Shown here piece after piece: positions 1 to 7,229 of a stretch of 13,340 nt of DNA. Position numbers and translations under genes: made by a program. Under the pieces are notes generated by a model. It made no database searches and was not told where the DNA came from. It saw only the letters and a list, made by a program, of their open reading frames with translations. How positions within the stretch are numbered: the first letter of the stretch is position 1; the number at the start of each line of letters is the position of its first letter. The stretch comes from Planctomycetaceae bacterium (lineage in GTDB: Bacteria; Planctomycetota; Planctomycetia; Pirellulales; Pirellulaceae), in the NCBI GenBank assembly GCA_007133715.1, contig SLMF01000457.1:1-13340 (forward strand), in the 5' to 3' direction.

Positions 1-62
1 CACCCACTTGTCAATGAAACATTTCCAGTTCGCTCCGGCCCCGCTTGCTAGGTGGTGTGGGA

Positions 63-87
63 GGGGTCCCGGGGTAACCCGGGCCCC
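63..87 (-). terminator. GC-rich hairpin after the methyltransferase gene
   Basis: Inverted repeat: GGGGTCCCGGG on the left and CCCGGGCCCC on the right, with one bulged T and a short GTAA loop. It lies just past the stop codon of the leftward methyltransferase gene (stop at 96-98), where a 3'-end structure would be expected. There is no T-tract behind it on the minus strand, so it is not a textbook intrinsic terminator. It could equally be an RNA-stabilising stem or a chance GC palindrome. Confidence 0.35.
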
Positions 88-95
88 TATCCCGA

Positions 96-1559
96 TCAAT
101 TCTTCGCCAGCCCTTCTGCCTGACACCACAACGAAGTGTAGAACTGGTCAATCTCCTCCTGAATATCACTGCCCGGACTGCCATCTGCTCGCGACTGTGT
201 AAGCGCCTGTTCAACCAAAGTTTCTGCCTTACGAAGCTCAGCGGGAAGCGGAATTAGGAATGGAATGCGCTTAATGTAGTTGGCGGAATTGTTCGCGGTC
301 GGATTGATCTGACGTACAAGTTCCGTGGCGATGGACGAATTAAGGAAGCCGAGCAAGAACAGTTTCAAGGTCTTATCGTGCGGGAAAACACCGACGATAC
401 CTTGATCGAATAACCGGTTTTCCAGCAGCGCACCTGTAACTCGACCTGACGCAACCATCGGAATGCCAATACCATCACGAAAATAGAAACTGGAGTTTTG
501 AAACCGGGCCGGGTTCTTGCCTTTTCGCGTGTATTCGCGGATCGCCTCAGAACTCCAATCGACAAACCAATGCGTCGGCTTGACGAATGGCACAGCACCA
601 CCCTTAACAATGGGAATAAAGCATCGAGGACCATCAAAGCCATTAAGTGTGGGCGGTACCTTCGCTACGCGGGCCTCGTCGATGCGTTGATAAGCCTTCG
701 AGCGAGGAACTGACTCGTGCAGCTTACGCACCCAGCGTTGATCATTGCCCGAATAGAAACCCGTTCGTATTTCGGCATGCTCGCCAAGCGTCGTGTTGAC
801 CCGTTCATTCAACGATATGCCGTTTCCGTTGTTGTGAAGGACAAGCTCTACGTGTTTCCGGGAAGCGATCTCGCGCTGTTGGATAGAAGTGATCGAACAT
901 GGCCACTTGTTGATTGGCTGCCCGACGCAAGCAGATAGTGCGTTTGCATCTGAAAAGTCCTTGACAATCCTCACAAGATGGTCCGCTCCCGGAGCAGATT
1001 TCTGGAGCGTGATGATGCACAGGCCCGAATAGCCAAAACTGATGTTTGGGAAGAACTTAGAGGGGAACAGCGCGATTTCTTCGATCGTGCTCTGTGAAAC
1101 CAACTTGCGTCGCAAGTTCTCGTGCCGCGTTAACCATAGAAATGTGTCAGGCACGATGAACACGAGCCGTCCCCGTTCTTCAAGAAGAGATAAGGCATGA
1201 TACAGTATCACACCGTAGCTTTCGCGAACGTATAGTGTTCCAAACTGTCGCTGAAGCTGCCGTCGGCGTTCGGGTGTTTGGTATGCACCATACGGTGGAT
1301 TGGCAATGATGCGAGTAAACGAGACTCGTTCATCGAATAACGTGTCGCCACCAACGTCAAGTGCATCCTCGCAATACACGTCGATCGAAGTATTTTGTTG
1401 GTATTTGTGTTGGAGACGAGCAACGGCACTCTCATCTATCTCTGACGCACGAACTTTTGCGTCCGGAACCACACTCAAAATGCCGTCGATCAGGTCGCCA
1501 GCGCCGGAACAGGGTTCCCAAATAGCGTCGTCTGCAGTGGCCCCAAGCCGCGAGACCAT
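96..1559 (-). CDS. N6-adenine DNA methyltransferase, Eco57I/PglX-like
   Basis: Likely transfers a methyl group from S-adenosylmethionine to the N6 of adenine in a DNA target. Numbering from the ATG at 1559: motif I EPCSGAGDLI at residues 15-24 (AdoMet binding) and the catalytic NPPY at 87-90, in the order of gamma-class enzymes. The C-terminal half (about 260-400) looks like the target-recognition domain of Eco57I/PglX enzymes: IRTGFYSGNDQRW, a KGG at 319-321, WFVDW, then RFQNSSFYFRDG. It is far shorter than BREX PglX (about 1200 aa), and no nuclease domain is visible. The coordinates give the longest ORF with a canonical start, but in-frame codons further upstream encode GYTQSTPIVSF, which matches the conserved TP-x-x-(I/V)V-x-F-MV segment before motif I. 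The gene therefore probably begins upstream or is broken there (see findings). No restriction partner is inside the window; one could lie beyond the left edge. Base composition is poorer in GC than the genes to the right. Confidence 0.85.
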   Translation of the reverse strand: MVSRLGATADDAIWEPCSGAGDLIDGILSVVPDAKVRASEIDESAVARLQHKYQQNTSIDVYCEDALDVGGDTLFDERVSFTRIIANPPYGAYQTPERRRQLQRQFGTLYVRESYGVILYHALSLLEERGRLVFIVPDTFLWLTRHENLRRKLVSQSTIEEIALFPSKFFPNISFGYSGLCIITLQKSAPGADHLVRIVKDFSDANALSACVGQPINKWPCSITSIQQREIASRKHVELVLHNNGNGISLNERVNTTLGEHAEIRTGFYSGNDQRWVRKLHESVPRSKAYQRIDEARVAKVPPTLNGFDGPRCFIPIVKGGAVPFVKPTHWFVDWSSEAIREYTRKGKNPARFQNSSFYFRDGIGIPMVASGRVTGALLENRLFDQGIVGVFPHDKTLKLFLLGFLNSSIATELVRQINPTANNSANYIKRIPFLIPLPAELRKAETLVEQALTQSRADGSPGSDIQEEIDQFYTSLWCQAEGLAKN

Positions 1560-1894
1560 GAAGCTGACGATCGGTGTGGACTGGGTGTAACCATGCGCCG
1601 CCGCGAAAAAACAACCGATGAGGCTCGACAGCAGGAATCTTGTACTACAACCGGGCTGAAAACTTATCTGCGGCCCATTGCTCGGAGTGTACAGAATGGA
1701 CAGCTACAATCACAGACGGCGAAGCCTACCAAGAACACGACGAAAGCGATGGCGGAAAACGCCGAACGTGTCACCCATTCAAGTCGTCGCACGATGCGTT
1801 CCTCCGCCTCAGCTACGGCTAGCACTCCGCCGCGGTGTTGGCACGAACGCTGTAATTGCCTTGGAACACGTTCGTCGAGACATACCCTCAGACG
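1560..1894. other. Gene-poor stretch upstream of the methyltransferase
   Basis: 335 bp between the methyltransferase start and the stop of the cyclophilin gene. Its left ~140 bp stay open in the methyltransferase frame up to a stop at 1704-1706, but contain no ATG, GTG or TTG in that frame. A possible 42-codon ORF is listed separately. No convincing promoter pair, tRNA or repeat was seen. Composition is moderate in GC, as in the methyltransferase, so the boundary between presumed acquired and resident DNA probably falls near the right end of this stretch. Confidence 0.5.
1664..1792 (-). CDS. Possible small single-span membrane protein (42 aa)
   Basis: Speculative. A GTG start at 1790-1792 is preceded by GGAGG with an 8-nt gap. 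The 42-codon frame reads a basic N-terminus (MRRLEWVTR), about 18 hydrophobic residues (SAFSAIAFVVFLVGFAV), then a cysteine cluster CDCSCPFC and a short basic tail, ending in TAA. The layout of ribosome site, positive end, membrane segment and Cys cluster is suggestive. Third-position GC is not clearly higher than in the opposing frames, and I recognise no family. It lies just upstream of the methyltransferase on the same strand. A competing reading is that it is a chance ORF in decayed DNA. Confidence 0.22.
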   Translation of the reverse strand: MRRLEWVTRSAFSAIAFVVFLVGFAVCDCSCPFCTLRAMGRR

Positions 1895-2638
1895 CTAACG
1901 GGCTCGACGCACCGCTTCGATCAAGACGGGCTCCACGGGTGTTGACGGGAAATGCACTTGGTCGTCGACCGGAACCGCCGCGATGCGGTCGACCACGTCC
2001 ATTCCTTCCACGACTTCTCCAAACACGCAATAGCCGTATTCGCTGGGCTCCTCCCCCTGATGGTCCAGGCTGGGATTATCGACCACGTTGATAAAGAACT
2101 GACTGTTGGCGCTGTGAATATGCTCGGGGTCCCGTGCCATGGCCACGGTCCCGCGGAGGTTTTTCAAGCCGTTGGCAGCTTCATTGGCGATGTAGGCACT
2201 GGGCACCGCGGCTTCCAAGTCCGGACTAAAACCGCCGGCGGCGATGATAAAGTCGGGATCGACGAAATGGACAATCGTTTGATCATAGAAGCCGCGATCG
2301 ACATAGTTTCGGAGGAAGTTATCAACCGTCAGAGGAGCTTGGTCGGGGAGCAAGCGGATGCGGATCGCCCCCTGGGAGGTCTGCAGAATCACCTCGGGGT
2401 CGGGCCGTTGCCTACCTATTTCAGGGAACGCGGGGGTGACGGTGGATGGCCCATCCGCCCGCACCAGGACCGGTTCGGCGACGGCCGGTAGGTCTTCGGA
2501 TGTTGGATTGACAGCGGATTCGGTTGCCGCAATCGAAGCCGCTGGTGGGGCTTCGCCACGCCCGCAACCCAAGCTGAGCAGGCTCAGGGGCAACAGCAGT
2601 ATCAGAACCAGCCACGCAGAAAGAAAAGAGCGGAGCAT
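1895..2638 (-). CDS. Cyclophilin-type peptidyl-prolyl isomerase-like lipoprotein
   Basis: Exported protein of the cyclophilin fold, 247 aa from the chosen start. An ATG five codons earlier (2651-2653) overlaps the GGAGG that sits 8 nt before the ATG at 2636-2638, so the inner ATG is preferred. Residues 1-24 form a signal peptide ending LLSLGC; Cys25 would be lipidated, although the -3 residue is Ser rather than the usual Leu. A Pro/Ala/Ser-rich linker runs to about residue 80. The cyclophilin domain (82-245) is close to bacterial PpiA/PpiB: NEAANGLKNLRGTVAMARD, then SQFFINVVDN, then LDH and YCVFGEVVEGMDVVDRI. In the segment equivalent to PpiA FHRVIPGFMIQGGGF the protein has VHFVDPDFIIAAGGF, so the catalytic Arg is Phe125 and the catalytic-site Gln is Ala133. 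It may fold as a cyclophilin without isomerase activity. It lies 181 bp downstream of the rhomboid gene and probably has its own promoter. Confidence 0.9.
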   Translation of the reverse strand: MLRSFLSAWLVLILLLPLSLLSLGCGRGEAPPAASIAATESAVNPTSEDLPAVAEPVLVRADGPSTVTPAFPEIGRQRPDPEVILQTSQGAIRIRLLPDQAPLTVDNFLRNYVDRGFYDQTIVHFVDPDFIIAAGGFSPDLEAAVPSAYIANEAANGLKNLRGTVAMARDPEHIHSANSQFFINVVDNPSLDHQGEEPSEYGYCVFGEVVEGMDVVDRIAAVPVDDQVHFPSTPVEPVLIEAVRRAR

Positions 2639-2751
2639 TGCGTCTGCCTCCATGCAGTACCAGCGTTAAGCCAAAAAAGGGCCGAGTTGTAGCCGGGCTG
2701 ACTTCGCGTGCGCATCCCTACGCATGGGGCGGACCTCCCGGCGCGGCACGT

Positions 2752-2780
2752 ATCATCCGCAGTTTGCCGTTTTGGTGCAA
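2752..2780 (-). promoter_or_regulatory. Candidate promoter for the cyclophilin gene
   Basis: On the minus strand, TTGCAC (plus 2775-2780) and GATGAT (plus 2752-2757) are separated by 17 bp, each matching the sigma-70 consensus in four or five positions. The predicted transcript would start near 2745 and have a leader of about 105 nt. The spacing is ideal but the hexamers are only fair. Planctomycete promoters are not well conserved, so this is a guess. Confidence 0.3.
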
Positions 2781-2819
2781 CCTCGGTTTTTCCAAAACCT
2801 GTCCACGGAACGGAAAAAA

Positions 2820-3626
2820 CTACCAGGACCCGATTCGCCGCTGAAATCCGCCCCTCTGATTTCCGTATCGCACCGTCTGGACGCAGGGACGCAGGTACCG
2901 CGACTGCCGCATCGCCCAGGCCACCAACAGGCCGACCACAAAGCCCCCAATGTGCGCCCACCACGCCACTCCCCCTGCTTGGGTCGCACCGATCGCCATC
3001 ACGCCACTGAAAAACTGCAACAAGAACCAGATCCCTAAGAATAAGGGAGCAGGCAGGACCGTCACGTACAGGAACATGAACAGCGGTACCAGCGTCAGCA
3101 CCAGCGCTCGCGGGTATAAGAACAGATAGGCCCCCATCACGCCCGCAATCGCCCCACTGGCCCCGATCGTCGGCAGCGTAGAAGCCGGGTTGACCGCCAG
3201 ATGAGCCGCGCTGGCTGCGACCCCACACCCGAGGTAAAAAATAAGGTAACCGACGTGCCCGAAACAATCCTCGACATTGTCCCCGAAAATGAAGAGGAAC
3301 CACATGTTACCCAAAAAGTGCATCCATCCGCCGTGCAGGAAGATGCAGGTCAGCAAGGTCAAACCGGGGGGGACCGCTGCCGGTTCGGCTGGTCGCGTCA
3401 CGGGCACTTCCTGGATCCCCCGCAACGTCAGGACATTCCGCGTCCCGACCGCTACTTCAAGGGGTTGGCTCGGATTCAACACGCGGGCGGGAATCATGCC
3501 GTACCGCTCGGCCAGCCCCGGATCACCGGACAACTGCAGAAAGAACACCACAGCGCAGCTACCGATCATCAGATAGTTGATGATCGGGAAGGTGCGAGAC
3601 GGAACGTTGTCGCGCAGGGGAATCAT
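2820..3626 (-). CDS. Rhomboid-family intramembrane serine protease
   Basis: Polytopic membrane protease of 268 aa that cleaves transmembrane substrates inside the bilayer; the substrate is unknown. A first membrane segment lies at 15-32, followed by a longer extracytoplasmic loop. Then comes the family signature HGGWMHFLGNMWFLFIFGDN (98-117), with the conserved His and Asn residues. The nucleophile Ser157 sits in GASG (155-158), and the catalytic His225 in AHIGG, giving the Ser-His dyad expected of rhomboids. Several further hydrophobic segments fill 125-240, and a short basic tail ends the protein. The ATG lies 19 bp after the stop of xylA with no room for a separate promoter, so the two are probably co-transcribed. 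The ribosome site is weak (a GGCGG-like stretch), consistent with reading by ribosomes coming off xylA. The functional link between a sugar isomerase and a rhomboid is unclear. Confidence 0.93.
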   Translation of the reverse strand: MIPLRDNVPSRTFPIINYLMIGSCAVVFFLQLSGDPGLAERYGMIPARVLNPSQPLEVAVGTRNVLTLRGIQEVPVTRPAEPAAVPPGLTLLTCIFLHGGWMHFLGNMWFLFIFGDNVEDCFGHVGYLIFYLGCGVAASAAHLAVNPASTLPTIGASGAIAGVMGAYLFLYPRALVLTLVPLFMFLYVTVLPAPLFLGIWFLLQFFSGVMAIGATQAGGVAWWAHIGGFVVGLLVAWAMRQSRYLRPCVQTVRYGNQRGGFQRRIGSW

Positions 3627-3645
3627 GCCGCCCGAGCCGCCTGCT

Positions 3646-4956
3646 TTACATGTAGCGGTTGATTAGATTTTCGAGCATTTCCTGGCGGCCACTGGTATTG
3701 GGCGTGACTTCGCCCTTTTCCAGCATATAAGCTTCCAAGGCGCCGAAATCGGCCTCGCCCGCTTCGATCTGAGCCCCGATGCCCGTATCCCAGCTGCTGT
3801 AACGCTGCTTGACAAACGCGTCCAATTCGCCACCGGCTCGAATGGCTGCGGCGATCTTCAGGCCCCGCGCAAAGGCATCCATCCCGCCCACGTGCGCATG
3901 GAACAGATCGATCGGTTCAAAGCTCTCCCGACGTAGCTTGGCATCAAAATTCACTCCGCCCGGTGCCAGTCCGCCATACTTCAGAAGCATGAGCATGACC
4001 TCGGCCGTCAGATAGTAGTTGGTGGGAAACTGGTCGGTGTCCCACCCGAGCAGGGTGTCTCCCGTGTTCGCATCGATCGAACCCAGCATCCCCTGGTGCC
4101 CCGCGTAATCCAGCTCGTGCATCATCGTGTGCCCGGCCAAAGTGGCATGATTGGTTTCCAGGTTCAATTTAAAGTGATCCGTCAGATCGTAAGCCCGCAG
4201 AAAATTGATGCACGCGGCCGCGTCCGAGTCGTACTGGTGCTTGGTCGGCTCCTTCGGCTTGGGCTCGATCAGGAACTGGCCGGTAAACCCGATCTGCTTG
4301 GCATAGTCCACTGCCAGATGCAGGAACCGTCCCAAATGATCCAGCTCGCGTTTCATGTCGGTGTTGAAGAGGTTCTGATACCCTTCGCGACCACCCCAGA
4401 AAACGTAATTCTGCCCCCCCAATTCTTTGGTGATCTCGAGACACTTCTTCACTTGTGATGCCGCAAACGCAAACGCATCCGCATTGCAGCTGGTCGATGC
4501 GCCATGCACATAGCGGGGATTGCTGAACAGATTCGCGGTTCCCCACAACAACTGGATGCCCGTCCGCTCCTGCTCCTCCTTCAGGACCTGAGCGACCGCG
4601 TCCAGGTTTTGGTTGGTTTGGGCCAGCGAATCGCCTTCGGGCGCGACATCGCGATCATGAAAAGCATAATAGGGGGCTCCCAGCTTCTCGATGAACTCGA
4701 AAGCGACCCGCACGCGATTCTGAGCATTGGCGACCGAATCGCTTCCGTCGTCCCAGGGTTGGAGCATCGTTCCTGCCCCGAACGGATCGGCACCCGTACC
4801 CCGGAAGGTGTGCCAGTAGACGACGCTGAAGCGGAAATGCTCCTTCATCGTCTTCCCTTCCACCACCTCGTTTTCATTGTACCAGCGGAACGCCAAGGGG
4901 TTTTTCGAATCGGGGCCCTCGTAGCGGATCTTTTCGACTTCGGGAAACGCTTTCAT
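3646..4956 (-). CDS. xylA: Xylose isomerase
   Basis: Interconverts D-xylose and D-xylulose in the cytoplasm (metal-dependent TIM barrel), feeding the pentose phosphate pathway; many family members also act on glucose. The start chosen is the ATG at 4954-4956, giving MKAFPEVEKIRYEGPDS and 436 aa, the usual length and N-terminus of class II (long-form) enzymes. The frame remains open upstream to 5043, but that extension (rich in Arg, no family match) is rejected; an AGAGAG stretch before the chosen ATG fits a ribosome site. Visible catalytic and metal ligands are His100 and Asp103 (FHDRD), Glu231 and Lys233 (EPKPKEP), Glu267 and His270 (LETNHA), Asp295, Asp306 and Asp308 (DANTGDTLLGWDTDQF), and Asp338 (NFDAK). 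All expected ligands are present. No xylulokinase gene follows; instead a rhomboid gene begins 19 bp downstream. Confidence 0.97.
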   Translation of the reverse strand: MKAFPEVEKIRYEGPDSKNPLAFRWYNENEVVEGKTMKEHFRFSVVYWHTFRGTGADPFGAGTMLQPWDDGSDSVANAQNRVRVAFEFIEKLGAPYYAFHDRDVAPEGDSLAQTNQNLDAVAQVLKEEQERTGIQLLWGTANLFSNPRYVHGASTSCNADAFAFAASQVKKCLEITKELGGQNYVFWGGREGYQNLFNTDMKRELDHLGRFLHLAVDYAKQIGFTGQFLIEPKPKEPTKHQYDSDAAACINFLRAYDLTDHFKLNLETNHATLAGHTMMHELDYAGHQGMLGSIDANTGDTLLGWDTDQFPTNYYLTAEVMLMLLKYGGLAPGGVNFDAKLRRESFEPIDLFHAHVGGMDAFARGLKIAAAIRAGGELDAFVKQRYSSWDTGIGAQIEAGEADFGALEAYMLEKGEVTPNTSGRQEMLENLINRYM

Positions 4957-5140
4957 ATTCAATCGCTCTCTCTGGGTTTTCTGTTCGCCGACACATGCAA
5001 CGTCCAAGCGACCCATGATCGCAAAAAAACGGCCGGGAAACAACAGGTGGTGTCCGGCGTGGTTCTCTGGTCATGAAGTCACGCTGCGGGCGTGCCGGCC
5101 GACGGCCTGAACGACCGGACAGTGAATTTCGCATGCCTAA

Positions 5141-5181
5141 GAAAAACCAAGCACGGCTTCCATGCCCGCTGGGGCGGGAAG
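5141..5181 (-). terminator. Candidate intrinsic terminator of the sigma factor gene
   Basis: Read on the minus strand, about 30 nt past the sigma gene stop: a stem CTTCC/GGAAG enclosing CGC/GCG, then a small AAGC-CGT-GCTT hairpin immediately followed by GGTTTTTCTT. Stem-loops followed by a T-rich tract fit Rho-independent termination of the leftward sigma gene. The stems are short and bulged, so strength is uncertain. Confidence 0.45.
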
Positions 5182-5211
5182 CTCCGAGACCGACGCGGTT
5201 TCTTGGGGCCG

Positions 5212-6957
5212 CTACGGAAGCCCGGGACTCAGCGCACAGCACCGCAACGGTTGCTGGAGTTTTCGCACGGCGGTGGTCTCGATTTGACGGACACGTTCCC
5301 GCGTGACCGAGAACACCCGGCCTACCTCTTCCAGTGTATAGGAGCATCCATCGGTCAGACCGAATCGCATCCGGACGATTTCTCGTTCGCGGTGATTCAA
5401 GGTCTGGATGGCTTGTTCGACAACCGTCTTGAGCGTTTCCCGATCCAGATGCTGAGCCAGATCCGGTTGCCGATGGTCCTCGAGGAACTCCCCGAAGCCG
5501 CTTTCGTCGTAATCGCTCACGGGCTGATCCAACGAGAGCGGTTGGCGGGCGATCTTGAGGACTTGACGGGTTTCTTCCACAGACAGTCCGGCCCGTTCGG
5601 CCAACTGTTCCGCGGTCGGTTCGCACCCGATCTCCTGCACCAGTTGGTGACTCGCGTTCCGCACTTTGCCGATCGTATCGACCATCTGCACGGGTACGCG
5701 GATCAAGCGGCTTTGATCGGTCAAAGCCCGCGTGATGGCCTGGCGGATCCACCAGGTGGCATAAGTGGAGAACTTATAGCCGCGTGTGTGTTCGAATTTT
5801 TCGACCGCCCGCATCAACCCGGTGTTTCCCTCTTGGATCAAGTCCAGGAAGCTGAGTCCCCGATTGCGGTACTTTTTGGCAATCGAGACCACCAAGCGGA
5901 GATTTCCATTGGACAAGCGACGTTTGGCCGCAGCGTGCTGTTGGCGGTACAGTTGGGAGCGATGCACGCGACGGGCCAAAGTCCGGGGCGTCTCGGAGGT
6001 CATCCGCATCAGATGGTGCAGCTCGCCCTGGAGTTCATTCCACGTGATTGCCAAGAGCCCTGACCGAGCAGCCCCCGGTGCCATTTCCCGCCGGAGTTCG
6101 TCCATCCGAGTCGAAATCTCCACCAATTGCTCGAACAACGGTTGCAGACGGCTGGTCCGCAAATTCAGCTCTTCCACCAGGCAGACGGCCCGGCGGCGGC
6201 GGCGCATCAGGTTGGCCCAGACGGCGCGACGGCCATTCTTCGGAAGCCGCTTACTGACGGCCACCCGAAAGTCTTGGCGGTTGCGCTCCAGCAGATGGTG
6301 CAGGGTGTGCAGATTCGGCCCCAGCAAACGCCGGATACGCTGCTTGCCCGCCTTGTCCGTGACCGCAATGTCTACGGTACGATCCAGCCGCAGCGCCCCA
6401 TCCCGCACGGATTCCAAGAGATCCACGGCTCCCTGGAGCATGAAATCGGAGGCCAGCATGCTCTGGCGATAAAGCACCCGCGCCGCTTCGATCTGCTCCG
6501 CCGCCTGGATTTCCTCGGACCGGGTCAGCAGGGGGCTCTTGCCCATTTGCAGCAGGTACATGCGAATCGGGTCGTCGGAACCCAGCTCTGCCGGCAATCC
6601 CTCGTCGTCTTCTGCAAACAGCAAGGGGTCGTCTTCGAGAGCCGCGGACGAGGCATCGCAGGATTCGTGCGGATGCCCAGCTTCTTCCGGGGACGAGGAG
6701 CAAGTCGCATGGCCGTGCAACCTCGTTCGGCCCGCACGGGAGTTGGTTCGGCCCGCACGGCGGGAACCCTTCGAATTCACCTCCAGAGAGGGGATACCTT
6801 TCCCGGCTTGCCCCGCGGTGGCGTCTCGACGCGTGGTCTGATTCAACTTCAACTGCCTGTCCCTTCCCGGCAAAGTCTGGGCGAACTGCCCGAAATATGG
6901 AACGCTCCGCAATCGCACGCGGTGCAGTTGCCATGCCCGACGGTCCGCGGTGCGCAA
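5212..6957 (-). CDS. RNA polymerase sigma-70 factor, primary (RpoD/SigA-like) type
   Basis: Directs RNA polymerase to -35/-10 promoters. Numbered from the TTG at 6955-6957 (581 aa). Region 1.2 is about 128-165 (DDPIRMYLLQMGKSPLLTR). A long non-conserved insert, rich in Arg, spans about 170-345. Region 2 is about 350-412 (NLRLVVSIAKKYRNRGLSF, LDLIQEGNTGLMRAVEKFE, YATWWIRQAITRAL). Region 3 is about 420-490. Region 4 ends with the helix-turn-helix TLEEVGRVFSVTRERVRQIE at 541-560. The order and insert match group 1/2 factors. There is no ATG in frame before the Met inside region 1.2 (residue 133), so translation must start at TTG or GTG. The TTG at 6957 has AGGGAG at good spacing; a TTG at 6850-6852 after GGGACAGG is an alternative. 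The first ~125 residues are low-complexity and basic, with no sign of a conserved region 1.1. Whether it is the housekeeping sigma or a paralogue cannot be told here. Confidence 0.92.
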   Translation of the reverse strand: MRTADRRAWQLHRVRLRSVPYFGQFAQTLPGRDRQLKLNQTTRRDATAGQAGKGIPSLEVNSKGSRRAGRTNSRAGRTRLHGHATCSSSPEEAGHPHESCDASSAALEDDPLLFAEDDEGLPAELGSDDPIRMYLLQMGKSPLLTRSEEIQAAEQIEAARVLYRQSMLASDFMLQGAVDLLESVRDGALRLDRTVDIAVTDKAGKQRIRRLLGPNLHTLHHLLERNRQDFRVAVSKRLPKNGRRAVWANLMRRRRRAVCLVEELNLRTSRLQPLFEQLVEISTRMDELRREMAPGAARSGLLAITWNELQGELHHLMRMTSETPRTLARRVHRSQLYRQQHAAAKRRLSNGNLRLVVSIAKKYRNRGLSFLDLIQEGNTGLMRAVEKFEHTRGYKFSTYATWWIRQAITRALTDQSRLIRVPVQMVDTIGKVRNASHQLVQEIGCEPTAEQLAERAGLSVEETRQVLKIARQPLSLDQPVSDYDESGFGEFLEDHRQPDLAQHLDRETLKTVVEQAIQTLNHREREIVRMRFGLTDGCSYTLEEVGRVFSVTRERVRQIETTAVRKLQQPLRCCALSPGLP

Positions 6958-7108
6958 CCGAACTCCCTAAACTGCAGCACAGAAAGGGTTTAGGAAAAAC
7001 GGACCGGCATCCCGCAACGTTGCTCCGATGATGCGAAAAGAAAACATCTGCGGTCGGTTGGCAACATCCACGAATGCCGCAGGACGCCCGCCGGCCGCCG
7101 CCGGGCCG

Positions 7109-7137
7109 TTTCTCCCTGCCTGAAAACCGGTTATAAT
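7109..7137 (+). promoter_or_regulatory. Promoter of the response regulator gene
   Basis: A perfect TATAAT at 7132-7137. The hexamer 17 bp upstream (TTTCTC, 7109-7114) is a poor -35. Transcription would begin near 7144, giving a leader of about 130 nt that carries the 13-bp repeats and the hairpin before the ATG at 7277. Confidence 0.5.
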
Positions 7138-7167
7138 GCCCACCCAGCCGCCACGCGGCAGAATCCT

Positions 7168-7206
7168 TTACCAAGCCCGCTTACCAAGCCCGCTTACCAA
7201 GCCCGC
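7168..7206 (+). repeat. Three perfect 13-bp tandem repeats
   Basis: The unit TTACCAAGCCCGC occurs three times head to tail with no mismatch (7168-7180, 7181-7193, 7194-7206). It lies in the predicted untranslated leader of the response regulator gene. Each unit contains CCCGC, which can pair with GCGGG at 7214-7218, so the repeats and the adjoining hairpin may belong to one element. The region between TATAAT and the ATG has no long coding frame that this repeat would serve. Confidence 0.9.
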
Positions 7207-7208
7207 TT

Positions 7209-7229
7209 GTGGCGCGGGTGTTTCGCCAC
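7209..7229 (+). repeat. Stem-loop next to the tandem repeats
   Basis: GTGGCG (7209-7214) and CGCCAC (7224-7229) form a perfect 6-bp stem with a 9-nt loop. The loop side GCGGG (7214-7218) can instead pair with CCCGC of a repeat unit, so two structures exclude each other. A motif CACCCACTTGT follows at 7235-7245 and recurs at the first bases of this window, which suggests a dispersed element. Confidence 0.55.

Noticed and set aside
1640..1822. 60-codon plus-strand ORF (TTG start) with several Cys and His residues
   Set aside because: It lies opposite the possible 42-aa ORF, in gene-poor DNA, has a rare start and only a short AGGA before it. Not distinguishable from chance.
4957..5043. 29-residue N-terminal extension of xylose isomerase
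   Set aside because: Class II xylose isomerases begin with the MKAFPEVEKIRYEG type sequence; the extension has no family match and the inner ATG has a ribosome site.
5092..6993. Long open plus-strand frames opposite the sigma factor gene (5092-6063 and 6127-6993)
   Set aside because: They lie entirely antisense to a strongly conserved sigma-70 gene, have low-complexity Arg/Pro/Gln-rich sequence and no family features. Such frames are common opposite GC-rich genes.
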